A stretch of DNA of 64,000 bases, taken from Gracilaria gracilis. Lineage: Eukaryota > Rhodophyta > Florideophyceae > Gracilariales > Gracilariaceae. Position numbers and translations under genes: made by a program. Each line of letters starts with the position of its first letter. Within the stretch, counting starts at the first letter, position 1. The notes below the pieces were generated by a model. It saw only the letters and a list, made by a program, of their open reading frames with translations. It made no database searches and had not been told where the DNA came from. Location: contig JARGSG010000082.1 in NCBI GenBank assembly GCA_030374805.1, forward strand, positions 248,001-312,000. The letters are read 5' to 3'. Below, in pieces: positions 31,928 through 45,036 of the stretch.

Positions 31928-34660
31928 TTCGCATTCTGTCTCACCTATTGCGTCTATGAGAGCTTTTTGGGGAATCAACAATGCAATGCTCACTTTCCCT
32001 GTTCCAATCGTACACATGATCATTAGTATTATGCAGGCTACCCTGAAACTTGGTACAAAATAGAGATGGGATCTCCTCAACTTTTAGAAACGCTCAAGTT
32101 CGGAAACCCGAAGGAACAATCTGTTTCCAAACCAGGTTGTAGATATGCTAGTTTGCGCCCGTCCTCGTCCAACAATGCCTCTTCACCTACTCGGCAATAA
32201 ATTCAAGCATCTGATTTACGTAACAAGTTCAAGATGTCCTTTTATCCACATGTGTTGCAGAAAACAGCAAAAGATTGCAATTCACATTTGTTTTACATGA
32301 AATGAGGGCTTCAACATCTAGAAACTGTATCACCTAAACCCTTTAGGACGATGGTTGGACTTCTGTTCCAGTAGTTTCGTGAACCAGTTCGGCATTAATA
32401 GGAAGAATATACAACTCCGTGTAAATAACATTAGGGGGTGCAGCGTGCAGATCTGTGTGCTTTCCTTCGTCTGTAGTGCAAGGATGATCTGATGAATGAA
32501 GCAAGTCTTTTGATATCTCAAAGTGCCCCTTCCAAGCTGCCCGACACCATGAAGTTTGCTTTTCCGGTGATGTAGATCTGAACTAGGCGTAATTCTGTAA
32601 CAATAACCTCCAACCCAAAACATATTGACCTCCAGAGGCGGCACGATGCAATGCGGTTAAAGTTTCGCCACAATATTTGTCTGGGTTTGCAACATGCAAC
32701 AAGGACGCGCGCAAAATTCTGACCGAAGAAATATCACTGCTAGTCGTCGAGGATAAATATGCCGAAAACAGTGAGTCCGTTTGCTAAGCGATCTAAGGCT
32801 AAGTGAGTAATGAAATTGTAGCATTGGCGTCATGTTCAAAGACAGCATGTGCGGCAGAGACGGCACGGCCAGGATAGAGAGCATGGAAGTGACCGAATTC
32901 ATTGTAGGCAATTCAGGCCGCGACTTGAGCCCGGATATTGAGCATGAGAGTAAGTTGAACCACGTCAAGCATAATGAAAGAGGCGTACTCTTTGTGGTTG
33001 ACCAGCTAGTTTACCAGGCCAATTCTGAATTAAACGACAGAGGTGGCGTTGTAACATCATGCTACGGCAACAAAGAAGAACAAGCTGCGGCGATTTCGTG
33101 CTGCAGCGAAGCAAACGCATGTGGGCGTTCTGATTCGGAATTGGGTGCGGGCTGCGTCGCTGCGGGTTGGCGAGCGTGAAGTGAAAGGCCGAATGTTATA
33201 TAAGAGGCAGGTTGTGGGTGACGTCAAGTGACGGCTAAGAGTAGGAAGAGCGAATGAATTACTGAAGAATGATCAAGCAATGATGGCGGTGCGCATGAAA
33301 CGAAGGCAGTGGGCCTGGAGCTGAAGCGCGAAAGGCCGAGAAAGGGAAGGAAATTCGAGGCGATTTAGATGTGCGGCTAGGTCAAGCAGGAGTTGTGTTA
33401 CTGTGCTGAGGGAGAAAGGGGTGGGAGATTTGGGAGATAGAAGAGAGATTGCAGCAGGGGAACGAGATGGGACGGGTACGAACATCGTAGTGGCGTACCG
33501 AGACAGTGTAACGTATCCATGGGTGGCGCGATGGCGACGAGTGAGGAGGCGCGAGGGCACGCGAGACGAAAAAAGGACACAAGCGGAGACTCATTTTTGC
33601 TGAACTGAGATGAAGTAAAGTAGCAAGTCGCTAGCGCCCATGTAGAATGCAATCAAACGGAAACAATAAAGCAACGCGAAAAAAAGTGGGTGGCGCAACG
33701 CGTATGGAAGAATCTGAAGCCAACTGGTGTGGTTCAGGGCACAGCAAACTGAAGATGGAAGCGTAAAGGTGGAAGAGATATGCTAATTGCGTAGATACGG
33801 GTTATCTACACACACAAGCATGCAGAACCTGCCTCCGCGGGCCGTGCAGCGCTTTCATACGACGGAACTTCTGAGACTCGAGTTGCATGCTTGCGTCGCG
33901 CATGTCGCAGACTTTTCGCCGCCGTTTGCTACACCTGGGTTTGGACGTTGGCACGCTGCTGATTGTTGCGCGTGTGGCTTACGGGTGCAAATGGGCCCAG
34001 GGAAGGGTTGATTGCTTCTGCGACTGTATTTCTTACGCTACTGCAGTACATGTTTCCACCCGAAGCTGCGCCTTCCACTGTGTACGACATAAATATGCGC
34101 TCGCTTCGTGCTCAAAGATCTGTGCCTTCGCACATGCATGACTAAGATTCCATGCAGCCTCGCATCTGGCCCATTATCTTCCCAGTCGATTGCTCCTGGG
34201 GCTTACTTAGAACGACAACAAACGTGGGCGACTCAACTTTCAACTGATAAAGTGTTTTTTGGAAATATAACTCGACTTTGGGAGTTACATTTGAGGTATG
34301 CCGTTCACATTTACGCCCTTGGTTAGTCTGAGAAGCGGAGCCTTTGCTGAAGAAGCGACAGGGTCACAGAGCGAAATGTCCTTCTGCTTCTATTTAGAAG
34401 TGCCGTTGTTAATACACTGTTCTCGAAGTTGTGTTTTGCAGTGATTATTATTCACTGCTCATCAGGCTGTGGCTTCCAATAAGGTGTACAACGCAGAATA
34501 GGTGGCTACTAGCCACTGCGAACAGAAGCAGAGTTTTATCCGCCTCGAATTGGATCCCCTTCGAAGGAAGCGCTTTCGTTGGCAAGAAATGGAGCTGTAG
34601 TGCCGGTTGGATCTGGTTGAACTCTCTATGAGATTTTGAGATTTATCGTGGAAGAACAAA
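31928..34660. other. No confident gene; contains a TATA-like site
   Basis: Several open stretches of 60-115 codons on both strands, none with a domain I recognise (the longest, 32832-33179 plus, is hydrophilic and unremarkable). From 33190 to 33600 the plus strand is unusually purine-rich (G/A). Confidence 0.35.
33195..33205 (+). promoter_or_regulatory. TATA box-like element with nearby TGACGTCA
   Basis: GTTATATAAGAG is followed about 20 bp later by a TGACGTCA palindrome (CRE/bZIP-type site). It could be a core promoter for a plus-strand transcript, but no gene is assigned downstream. Confidence 0.3.
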
Positions 34661-35764
34661 ATAATCTAACTCCTAACGACGAAATGCAAGTCGTCACTTG
34701 CTGCGTCTCCGTCGCTCGAACGACCGTCTGACCGACCCGCGCGCCGACTCACCCCGGCCACGGTGCCATCCGTAACTGGTGGCCGCGATGCATTGCCAGA
34801 TTGATTTGCCCACCACTCTTCCGTTTTTGAGAGCGTTCCTAGCGCCGTGGCCTGCGAAGCCACCGCATCAATAACCAACTTGAACAATCGTCGCGCTCAC
34901 TCAACTTTCGCTCCCAACATGCCCAGCCCAATTCAGATTCAGATTCACCTAACCGTTCTTCCGCCTCAACTTCGGCCGTCGCGAAGCGCTTGCGTATATC
35001 ACTCTATCTACCGGGGTGAAACGACAGGCTGCTTACCAACATTAACTCCCCGTCGCAGTATGATGATTCCATCTCCTTCCGCACCACGAAGAACGAGCGT
35101 TCGAGGACCAACAGATCTTCAAATCTGCTGCGTCGCCCGCGTGCGGGCCGTATCATGTCGACCGTGGATCATCTCTCTCTTCGTGATAACGCTTTGCGAT
35201 GCTCTTTTCGCTCCCCCGTGTCGTCTAGAGCCGGGGAACACTCGCAAAACACTCGCGAGCGGAACACAGCTCCGAGAGTCACATCAAAGCTCGGCCCAGT
35301 ATCCCAGCTCGATTTGCCCTAAGTTGTATAGATCTTCTATGCAAAGAATCACCACTTCTGTACAGCATTTGTTCCACATCTGCCACCTCTCCTGCAATCG
35401 CGATTTGCATTCCGTAGCAGTCCTCGAGCCCCAGCCCATAACCGAAAATCTGTACCCCAAAAGAATATTGGCCAAAGTAAAATAATCTGTACAGCGGGTA
35501 GCGCTCAAACTTGAACACATTCGCACTGTTTCTGACGACCTGAAAAAGCCAGAGAAGCTTATAATTTGAAGCCTTGGTTACGCCTTCAGTGGCAATATGC
35601 GATTCATCTGACAATAGTTTTGCTTCCGGAAGAGGAAGAATTCCGAAGGACAATATGAAAACCGGTCGAGTTGAACAGGGTCCACTACAAACAGGAAAAC
35701 TAATGACACAAATTGAACCCATTTACTGTTTCAGTCAACAACCGTATCTTCTAACCCAATAAAA
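34661..35764. other. Ser/Arg-rich open stretches, no recognised gene
   Basis: A 212-codon open stretch on plus (34847-35485) and a 147-codon stretch on minus (35279-35722) overlap. A third plus frame reads as a Ser/Arg/Asn-rich disordered chain over about 34880-35320 with a few stops. None shows a domain, so this may be a decayed host gene. The minus stretch may be the far end of the pogo-like element. Confidence 0.3.
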
Positions 35765-37241
35765 TCATTCCCTTACGACATTCGGCACACTGTCAATCAC
35801 CAGCACAAGACTGCCTCCAGTCGTTCCAAAACAATCTCCACAGGTGATGCCAAGCTTTTTCACCCGATCTTCATGTTCTTCTTGGAAGCGCTCTCGCGCA
35901 GCCTGCGCACGAACTCGAAGCGATCTCACCTTCACAACCGGCTCAGTAAAGAGCAGCAATCTTCGTTCTGCCTGTTGCTGCTCAAACTGTTCCTTAGCCA
36001 CATGCTTCTGGCGCTTACATTCTCGAAGGTGCTCTTCGGGAAGACGCTCTTTCTCATCGAGTTCGGCATGCTTCTTGTTTTTCTTGGACATGTGCAAACG
36101 AAGCAACACAACTGCTGCGTATGATGTAACAACTGTGCCGTAAGTTGTGTCCAGGAACCCCTGCGATTGAACGATAATGTCGCCCAGTATTTCACTAGCC
36201 TGTTTCATACTGCGATCATCTAACACGAGAATCATCTCGTCTACAGATGCGATTTGATATGGGCCCGATTTACTATACGGCCGAGCTTGGCCAAAGAGAC
36301 GGCATTCATCCAATGGAAAATCCCGCGCTTACGAAACCCTGCAACGATATTGAAATGGTTAAAAGTGATCTCATATGCGCGAGTAATCAGACGACAGACG
36401 TCAAACTCATTGAATAGATGATGTGGTGCCATTCCTTTAACCATGTCATCTGTGAGTTGGTGAAACTTGGCCTTGAATGGGGAGAACACGCCGACGTCGA
36501 GAGGTTGAGCGGTTCCGCTGGTGTGCGCTGCTAAAACATAAGCAATTATTCCCGCGGCTCTATTCATTTCCAGCACTGGAATAGATAGGTGTGAACGATA
36601 TCCATCGTCTACTAACAAGAGCTTTCGATTGTTTCGACGCAGATCTTTGGTGTCTTCAATGAGAACCGGAGCCCATTGTTTGAAGTTTTCTGAATCCACT
36701 GCCGCGACTTCCTTTCGCATACTGACAAGAGCACCACGAAGCAAACAATCTGCGATGTGTTCGACGAACTCGCGAGATGGGTCTAAACGATGTTGATACC
36801 GTCTGATGCGAAGCTTGGTGCCCTGCATGACGAATAACGGCTCCCGCGGTCCCCATTACCATGCATGGAAGCCAATAGTGTGATGCGGTTAACAATCTGG
36901 AATGTCGCACCGCACGTAAGAAGCTTGTGGGACCTTGTTGAGTAAGGTCTTCGTCCTCCGCAACCCTTCGGCGTCCATGCGGATACCTCTGTTTCGTCTT
37001 GGTTTGTGATTCTTTTGGCATCAATGTCATGTTAATGGACTATGCATTCCAACTTCGAGAAATGTCCCACCAATATCTCGGAATTCGTTGGGTTGTATCT
37101 AGTATCATCTTGCTTTCTCCGCGTTCTGAACGCAATGGTGTCACTATGGCGAGCCTCGGAGGAGCGACAAAACTCATATCCAGGCCTTCCATCTTTGAAT
37201 GGCAACTTCTCGCGGCAGGGGTACGGCATTCTTAGCACCAA
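35765..37241 (-). pseudogene. pogo/Tigger-like (Tc1/mariner superfamily) transposase remnant
   Basis: Minus-strand DDE_1-type transposase. In order: the end of a CENP-B/Tc5-type helix-turn-helix (FKDGRPGYEFC, about 37208; RYNPTNSEILVGHFSKLE, about 37100); NQDET, the first catalytic Asp (about 37010); an NRITLLASMHGNG region (about 36860); LFVMQGTKLRIRRY; the long open stretch 36241-36828 with LLLVDDGYRSHLSIPVLEMN (second Asp) and AAHTSGTAQPLDVGVFSPFK (third Asp in QPLDVG); and finally a charged coiled-coil tail (35765-36313, EEHLRECKRQKHVAKEQFEQ). There are at least three frame changes and a stop. All three catalytic acids remain visible. Ends and TA target site were not located. Confidence 0.8.
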
Positions 37242-37399
37242 ATTGCTGTAGGAGAGCGATTTCTGAAGACTAACCAGCCGGAGGACTCGTATGGAAGTGC
37301 AACACGTGTACGGGCCTGCATAGGTGCCACCACGTCTGCGCGTTTGTCCCGGAGCCTATTTCTTATTTTATTTCATTAGATTAGCCATTACGACCTACT
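37242..37399. other. Spacer between the pogo-like remnant and chromovirus B
   Basis: Short spacer; may include the outer part of the 5' LTR of chromovirus B, whose left edge I could not fix. Confidence 0.3.
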
Positions 37400-37633
37400 G
37401 TAGATATAGGATAGGGCACATTACAGTGTCACATGGTCGAGGCGCCTTGGTGCAGATACTTAAGCACCTCGAGCAGCGCCTCCCCTGGAGGATCAGGGAA
37501 ACTGATCTAGGGAGTCTCCCATTTGGGAGAGACGTCCTCAGAGTCGAGACTGTTGACGTCCGAGGCGTCGCTGCCTCGCTCCCCGGTGAAAATCCTCTGG
37601 AGGAAAGACACCGCTGGCGCGGACTAGGAACAC
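37400..37633 (+). repeat. LTR/leader remnant of chromovirus B
   Basis: Contains ACTTAAGCACCTCGAG (as in the LTR of element C) and, near 37620-37650, GACTAGGAACACTTGGGTGTT, which resembles the leader of C after its primer site (GACTTAGAAACTCCCACTTGGG, quoted here in parts). A TGG-starting stretch at 37615 could be the primer-binding site. The LTR edges are unproven. Confidence 0.4.
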
Positions 37634-38125
37634 TTGGGTGTTCTCCGTCTGGTTAAGAGTAACCGGTTGCCGGAACGAGTCCTGGCTATGGCCAAGCGTA
37701 ACTACAATGTTTACGCTGACCTAGGTTTAAACCCCCAGTTTAAGGTGCGCATTCTCACTGTGTTGGACACAGGCGCTGGACCGAACTTTATCGTGGAATC
37801 CCTTCTTTCACCGCATGTGCGGACACGTATTCGCCTCCAAGCGGAATCCGACGTCGCAGACGCTAACAACAACCCGTTGCAAATGGCAGGAACAATCGAC
37901 TTAGTCGTGCGTCTCGAAACCTCCGTGGTGAAGCTCGACTTTATAGTGTGTCGGTCATTGGCTGCCCCGGTCATCTTGGGATGCAATTACTGCGACAGGT
38001 TCGTCGATGCAATCAGGCCCCGCCTCTGGCGTGCGGAATTCGAGGACGGTTCATCAGTCCCAATTTTCCGTCGCCCGCTGAAGCGTGCGTCGAAGAGGCA
38101 AGTTCCACTCCCTGCTGGGCAGTGA
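37634..38125 (+). pseudogene. Retropepsin region of chromovirus B
   Basis: Aspartic protease with the active-site motif TVLDTGAGPNFIVE (about 37760) and a C-terminal ILGCNYCDRF block. It is the best-preserved protease of the three elements and serves as the reference for the family here. Cleaves the gag-pol polyprotein in living relatives. Confidence 0.75.
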
Positions 38126-38751
38126 CCACCCCCGCTTCACGGGAATTCACAAAGTTCTGCGTAGCCGCATCGGTTTCTAACCGCCGGAATCCCAAGTAAT
38201 GGTGCAGGTCAATTCCCGTCAACACGGTCTTCGGATTATTCAACCTTTGCCCTCATTGTACGAGAAGTACCAACTCGCTGTCGCGAATGGCTTTGCACAC
38301 GTGACCCCGGATACTCCGTTTCGGATACTTGTTGCCAACCTTGGCAACACCACCCAGTATCTGGTAAAGAACCAAGTATTTGGATCGGTCACACGGCACC
38401 CACTCGTGATGCTCCCAACCCGAATGACGACCGCCGATCTGCTCGGATTGGTATTCTCTAAGGAGGGGGCATTTCAGAACACGTCGAACTTCCGTCTAAG
38501 GAGGGGAAGGGTACTGCCGTTTCAACGGAGAGTTTACCCGATAACTCGGAATCATCGCCTGTATCCGACACGGAGGAGCATGGGCCAACGAGCTATGACC
38601 AGGTTGACCCCGTGAGGCTCTCGAAAAACTCGATCTCAGCCATGTGCCGGAGCCACACCCTGAACGTCTGAAAAATATGTTACGGAAGTTTACCCCAATG
38701 TGAGATGGATCTCTTGGTGAGATAAATACAACGGAACACCGGATTGACTTA

Positions 38752-40112
38752 ATGCCGGACACGCGACCGATTGCGCAACCCCCTTACAGGGCAGGACCGA
38801 AAGCTCGGGAGAAAGAACAGTTCCAGGTGGACAAGATGCTACATGCAGGCGTGATTGAGACGGCTCAGTCACCCTGGGCATCGGCAGTAGTACTGGCACT
38901 CAAAGCGGACGGAACCTGGAGGTTCTGTGTCGACTATCGCTGGCTAAATGCCGTGAAGATCAGGGAAACAGATTCCATTCCTCGTACAGACGAGTGCATC
39001 GTTTCGCTCGGAAACGCAACCGTGTTCACGGCATTGGACGCCATTTGAGGCTACTGGCTAGTCCCCGTAAGGGAGGAAGACCGCGATAAGACCGCGTTTG
39101 TATGCCACTCTGGCTCCTACCGCTTTAAGCCTATGACTTTTGGTCTCACCAATGCCCCCGCTACCTTCCAGCGTGCTGTCGACATCTTGTTGAACCGCTT
39201 CAAATGTCGGACTTGTCTAGTTTACCTAGATGACATTATTTTCTTCCCCAGTAATCCGGACGACCATTTCACCCACGTCAGAGACGTGGTGACCACTCTG
39301 CATGACGCAGGAATGACCCTCAAGCTGAGAAACTGCAAGTTCTTCACAGACACCCTCAAGTATCTGGGCCACGTCATTTGTCCAGGACGGTTGTCGATCG
39401 AGGAATCTCGAGTGAGTTCCTTCGCCGAGGCGAAGGAACCGCGAACCCAAACGGAATTGCGCTCCTTCTTAGGGTTGGTCAACGTCTATCGACGGTTTGT
39501 CCCAAACGTTTCGGATATCGCGGCGCCCCTCAACGCACTACTGCGAAAAGGCCAGCAACCGAAACTGGAACCATTCAGGCCTGTAGAGACAGAGGCTTTT
39601 AACTCCTTAAAGGAGGCTGTCACAAGTGCTCCGATGCTATCGTTGCCGAAACCCGGACTACCGTTTTCCGTGGACACGGATTCGAGCGACTACGAAGTCG
39701 GTTGCGCTCTATTCCAAACCACTCCCGAAGGAGCACGTAAGCCCAATGGTTTCTGGTCACGCTCGACCAACGTCAATGAATGGAATTACTCCGTTCGGAG
39801 AAAGAGTGTCTCGAAGTCGTGTGGGCACTGTCCACTCTCCGCCTCTATCTTATGGGTGCACAATTCACCGTTTACACGGACCACTCCTTGCTGAGGTGGT
39901 TGACGAACATCATCGACCCGTCGGGCCGCTTCATGCGCTGGAGGCTCTGCTTAGCGGAGTTCGACTTTCAGGTCGTGTATAAGAAGGGCATACAGAAAAC
40001 ACAAGCCGACGCATTGTCGCGTTTATCCACGAATGGGGAAGCCCTCCCCTCGGGAGATGACGAGATCCCATGTTTCGTGGCTGGCGAGGTGGAGCCGGAC
40101 GATCCAGAATAG
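38752..40112 (+). pseudogene. Reverse transcriptase and RNase H region of chromovirus B
   Basis: Ty3/gypsy reverse transcriptase with PPYRAGPKAREKEQFQVDKM, GTWRFCVDYRWLN, MTFGLTNAPATFQRAVDILL and the catalytic YLDD (LVYLDDIIFF), then YLGHVICPGRLS. RNase H follows with LPFSVDTDSSDYEVGCALFQ, EKECLEVVWAL, YTDHSLLRW and ADALSRL. Confidence 0.85.
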
Positions 40113-40249
40113 GAATTCGACAAGTGGCCAGAGGACTGGCAATTCGATGATGGATTGGACGATGTACTCGTCGCGAACGAGAATGAGGCTGACAAGCCCC
40201 TACCGGGGAGCTTGGTCCCGGTAGCACCAGAAGAAATGATCCGAGAATA

Positions 40250-41440
40250 GCATGGCGATCCGTTCTGCGTGCGCATTCGTGCCCGTCTTAACGATGGTGC
40301 TGCCCTCCCGTTCGAGGTTAATGACATTGGCTACCTCGTACGAGCGGTCGAGTCACACCCACAAGTTGTGGCACCCCACACGCTGCAGTCGCGGATACTC
40401 CAATTATCGTATTACGCGAAGCTTGGTGGCCTGGTGGAAGAAAGTTATACTTAACCGTGCGAAGGGACTTTTAATGGCCAGCCATGGCGGTCGATTGCCA
40501 CGCAACGGTGCAGTTCTGTAGCAAGTGCGCGAAGAACCGGGTTAAACTCCGGAAAACCTCAAAAACGTTGAGATTATTCCCCGCAAGGACGCCTCTTGAG
40601 TTCCTCGCAATCGACATCCTTGGACCCCTGTTTGCTACGCGGAGAGGTAACAAGTTTCTGCTCGTTATCACGGATCATTTCTCGAAACTGGTTCGGACTG
40701 TACCACTCAAGAGGGTCACCGCATTCACGGTCGCCCAGTCCTTCGTGAGGCACTGGATCTTCGTCTAGGGCGCACCTGTCGAAGGACTCATCTGATAACG
40801 GGAAACAGTTCGCATCGCGATTCTTCCAGGATGTCTGTCGCATCCTGGACGTCAACAACCTGTTCAATACGACCTATCATCCCCAGTGTAATGGGCAAGT
40901 TGAACGGTTCAACCGGAAAATGCTAGCTGCTCTCCGTTCTTACGTTGCTGATCACCCAAAGACATGGGACTTTTTTACGGACGCGATGACGTTCGAGTAC
41001 AACACGAAGGTGCACAGGACTACCGGTGTTTCCCGTTTGAGTTTGTTCTAACCCGTACGCCCCCGCCCGTGGCGTTGGAATCACAGCCTACGCTGAGTAA
41101 CTTCCCCTCTGTGGGTGACTACCGAAAGAAGTGAGAGAACTGGTTATCCAGGATGTTACCAGCCGCACACCAGTCTATTGCACGCGCTCAAGCCGCTTAT
41201 AAGCGTGATTTCGACCCTCGCTTGCGAGGAGGTATTACACCGCCAATCAAGGCGTATAGCTATGTTTTCGTACGGAAAGAACACTACAACCCCGAAAGGG
41301 GAAAACGGCATAAACTCTTGCCTGTGGCGAACGGCCCCTTCAAGGTGATTTGTGTCACAGAAGGCACAGTGGTACTGGAAATCAAGGGCATGCATGAGCG
41401 GATCTCCCGCGATCGCGTAGCACTTGCACCACCACCCTCG
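40250..41440 (+). pseudogene. Integrase region of chromovirus B
   Basis: Contains the CSKCAKNR end of the zinc-binding domain, FLAIDILGPLFATRRGNKFL with the first Asp, VITDHFSKLVRTVPL, and further on a QCNGQVERFNR-type block. The C-terminal GPF/Y-type module is seen as ANGPFKVICVTEGTVVLEIK (about 41330-41390). Confidence 0.75.
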
Positions 41441-42689
41441 CCCGAGGTCGAACCGGCATATGCCAGACCCGTGTCTACGGACTCTACAACACCGGGGGCA
41501 CCCGAAGCTAATCGCCCATCGATTCTGTCACACCCGACTCGGAAACTGTCAGACCTCCCGATGAAATCGGATACGCCGATGACATCGGAAAAAATTGTTG
41601 GCCAGGATGGCCATTCCTCTGTTTCACCCGCTCGCGGGCACTCTACCCGCATAGCGGAACGCTCTACCACATCCCCTGCCGCCCCGTCTGAGAAGGGGAC
41701 GTCACTTCTGCTGAAGATAATTCGTCGTCGCAACGGAAGGAACACAACCGTGGAACAGGGCAGGGTGGTGTCACACCGGATACTCCGTCGGAAAAGCCGC
41801 AAGTACAGTCGCGGGAACCCAGCGCGTCTGGATTATCAGGCCCGAGAACGGGAAGCACAGCCAAGCCAGAAGCGACGAATGTACACGCAGAAGCGGATCG
41901 GAAAACTCCACCCTCGACTGAGGCGAGCCGCAATCGTGCTATGGTACCAGCTCAGCTGGGCAGTAGGGAACTAATACACAGGGAACTGCTCCGAACAATC
42001 GGCCGCACGCGCCCGCCACGACGGCGGACGCGACGCCGAAACCCACGGCTGAGCGTGGGACTAGATTCCCTTCACGGAGAGAAAACGGCACCGCGACGCC
42101 ACGTACGGCTGCGGGAAGTCCGAGTGTCTCGGCAGACCCTGGCATCGTCGCCAGGAAGGAACCGGTCAGGCGGAATGATGTTCGCGTCAGGGACGAAACG
42201 GCCCCCCCAGTTGAGGCGGAAATTCCCCAAGTAGTGGGCACGGCACGCGCTGTACCCCGAATTGACGGGAGCGCCCCCCAGCGCCCGGAGTTGCCGGAAG
42301 TAACCGTTGGGACCGGGTTGACATGCCGCCACCACTTGGCACTGGCCAACACGGACACCCTGTCCGGGGAGGCGGATCGCCACATGGGGCACCACGGCCA
42401 CACACCACCGAAGTCATGTGCAGGCATGGAGAGGCGACGGAACGGTATACCTCTCGCCGCGCAACGCGGGAGCACAGCACTGTCTTCACCACGACCCCCG
42501 GCAAGACGGGTAGAAACTCGCAAGCTTGCGGTACGCCCAGAAGCCCGCCGGCTGGCAGTTTGCGCTCGTGATGAAATACCTCCGCAGAGGACGGCATCGC
42601 CAAATGAGGCGCGCGTGAATACACCGGAAACGAGAACCTCCCTTGTACAGGGTACTAAGCTCCCTGCTGCCACGTTAACTCGGCAAGGC

Positions 42690-42880
42690 CGGCAGGTATT
42701 CATTCAGGAATACATTATCGACCGACTTGTCGGGCATACATGGAATCAGGATGGTATCTTGGAGTATCGCGTCGGTTGGTACGGTTGTGACACACACTGG
42801 GATACTTTTGAACCAATCGAACATCTCCCACGATCGAAGGTGGTACAGTATCACCGTCGTACGGGAACCGCGCCACCAGT
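42690..42880 (+). pseudogene. Chromodomain of chromovirus B
   Basis: QEYIIDRLVGHTWNQDGILE and YRVGWYGCDTHWDTFEPIEH, then LPRSKVVQYHRR. This is a complete-looking chromodomain with the W-x-G-x4-WEP-like pattern. It follows a long Pro/Thr/Arg-rich linker (about 41440-42690) after integrase, longer than in element C. Confidence 0.85.
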
Positions 42881-43044
42881 GACGCTGGACAGAGCCCAAG
42901 TTGGCTAGGGAACCTTTGGAACGGAAGAAGGCTGGGAAGAAAATACGTAATAGACGGAAGAAGTACACAAGTAGATGGTTTATTTCAGACTATTCGTACG
43001 TTGGCACATTGCCACCCCGTCACCGGGTATATCAGGACCCAGTA

Positions 43045-45036
43045 CTAATGGCTGTTGTCACTCTCCTCATCGGAAGGTTGGACCTCGCCGAGGCGTTTCG
43101 CAAGCGCGTCCCGCATCGCTGCCATATCGCCGATCGCCGTGTCGGCACCAAGCCCCACTCCACGCAAGAATTGCGTTACGATCTCACTCGGGTTCACACT
43201 TGTCTGGGGAACGTTCCCGGCAGCCGCCGTGATGTGCCAAGGCGCAGAAGCGGAACCCGTTGCCGCGGACTCAGGCTCCTGAGGGTCAGTCTCATCCACC
43301 TCCGGAGGAGTGTCACCCGTCATCGCCTCATTGGCGTCATCATCGTCCGCATTCTCGGGATCATTGTCCACCATGGGATCATCGTCCCCACTCGCGTGAT
43401 AATAGTCGTCAGAGTCGACGAACCCGAATGGGTGACCGTCTGGGATCTCTCTCGGAGCATTCCGGAGTTCTACCGCCTCGCTGGCGGATATCACCCATTG
43501 TTCCCACGGACCAAAGTAGACGAAGTCCCCCGCCAGTGCGGTGTTCCGACCCAGACCCGGGCCATGCCCGCCACTTCCGGCGAGCCGGCCATTCTGCTCA
43601 AGCGGGACCGATCTCCAGTCAATACTGTCGATATAATCGATCAGCTCGAGAAGCTCTTCGGAATTAGCCTTGCCCCCAAGGGGGATGGAAAGGTCCAGTT
43701 GATGGATAACCGCCCGCACGCGCGGAGTGATGAACCACAGTTGGCTCTGGTCGTAAGCCTCGCTGAGGATGTAAGCCGCAGTGCTGACCGCCCACTCGGT
43801 GACGACGACCGACCAGAGCCCGCTACGCGGATCGGTGAGAAAGTATGACCCTAAATAGGTGAATACCGGGGACAGCTCAACATAGCACCCCCGGCATCCC
43901 TCAAACTGTGCCCACCAGGCCGGCAGCGGAACGTACCGACCTTGTTGGTGAGCTGGAGCAACGCGCTCCACTTCCACGTTTTGATACGGGACGAAGTACC
44001 CGAGTCGAGATCTGCAGCGACGCTCGAAGTGGATGAACTCCTGGAGGAAGTAGGATCGATATCTACGCGCCATATAGCGGAACTCGGCCCGAATGATTGG
44101 TCTTTACCAGCACATGGCTTCTTCCCGGGCAGCCGGGAATCCCCCCCAGGCGAAGGTCGCCAACGTCGCTAGACGGTCACAGTAGCTGATCTCCCCGCCG
44201 GTGCGGTACTGTTCGATGTCGAACGTCATTTCCGAAGGGATCGGGAACTCGAAGAGCGCCCGGCTTTGCCGTTGGTAGCCGATGCACACGAGCGCGGCAT
44301 GCGCCTGTGCACGGGACACGCTGGGGACCTGGTGAGCAGGCACAGCGACGCGCCGGCACCACTCCCACAAGGGGGTGAGGATAGCCGGAAGGTGTTTGGG
44401 AAGCCGCTCCGTTCCGTCGGAATACTGGGCGATGAGCTCCCCATCGAAGACCGCAATCGGGTGGAACCACGGCGCAAGCCGGAGGCGCATCGCATCTGGC
44501 CGCTCGCCCGGGTTTCGCCCCACAAGGGAATCGTATGAAAGCCAATCACGGCCTGCCTGGAATCCGGACGAATCCCCCGCAAGGGAGAGTTGATTCGGCG
44601 TACCGGTCGGTTGTCTCTGGTTTGTACCGGCTTGCTGTCCGCTCTGCGGTAACCGCACGGATCGGAACCCGATGAAGCCCCCGAAGTGTGGTTGGTTCGA
44701 TTTTCGTTGATTGCCACTCATGGTGAGGTCAAGCACGGGAGTAGCTGGAAGCTGTTGGTAGGACGCCGAGGTGTTGGAAGAGCACTGTGGTGCGATAGAT
44801 ACTGCGGTTGCAGAAGGGCGCGTTGGTGATGCCAGAGGAGTTGCCGGCGATCCGGGACAGGGCTTGTTTATATGTTCCATCGTTGCTGCCGTCGATTCCC
44901 TCTTCGAGGTGATAATTCCGCCTAAGGAAGGGGACATGTGGTGCAACGCCCTCTGGGAGGTAGTTACCAATACTTGGTCATATTCCGACACGTCGGTCAA
45001 CCCCCTGAGTCGAGGTATATGAATAGCAATAGCCAC
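43045..45036 (-). pseudogene. Antisense extra coding region of chromovirus B
   Basis: Two long minus-strand open stretches (44104-45036, 310 codons; 43045-44073, 342 codons) lie between the chromodomain and the end of the element, opposite to pol. The first has a Ser/Thr/Pro-rich start and then MRLRLAPWFHPIAVFDGELI, which matches VRVTFAPWLYARLLEVLRD in element C. The second has the conserved EW block (VVTEWAVSTAAYIL), then GDFVYFGPWEQWV, and a strongly acidic stretch (DSDDYYHASGDDDP, ENADDDDANE) before a helical C-terminus. It is the best preserved of the three antisense regions. No known domain; role unknown. Confidence 0.7.

Larger units (their letters stand above)
37400..45036 (+). mobile_element. 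Chromovirus B (Ty3/gypsy LTR retrotransposon), fossil
   Basis: Plus-strand chromovirus. Recognisable parts in order: LTR/leader-like sequence (about 37400-37633), protease (37634-38125), reverse transcriptase and RNase H (38752-40112), integrase (about 40250-41440), a long disordered linker, chromodomain (about 42690-42880) and an antisense extra coding region (43045-45036, minus). A LTR-like core promoter word (ATACTTAAGCACCTC, about 37458) is shared with the LTR of chromovirus C (GTACTTAAGCACCTC). I could not pair two LTRs, so the limits are approximate and age cannot be read from LTRs. Broken, with about ten breaks. It is related to A and C but belongs to a different family. Confidence 0.75.

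Noticed and set aside
33273-33660. Overlapping minus-strand frames opposite the purine-rich tract
   Set aside because: They are Ser/Pro/Leu-rich products of a biased tract with no domain or start context.
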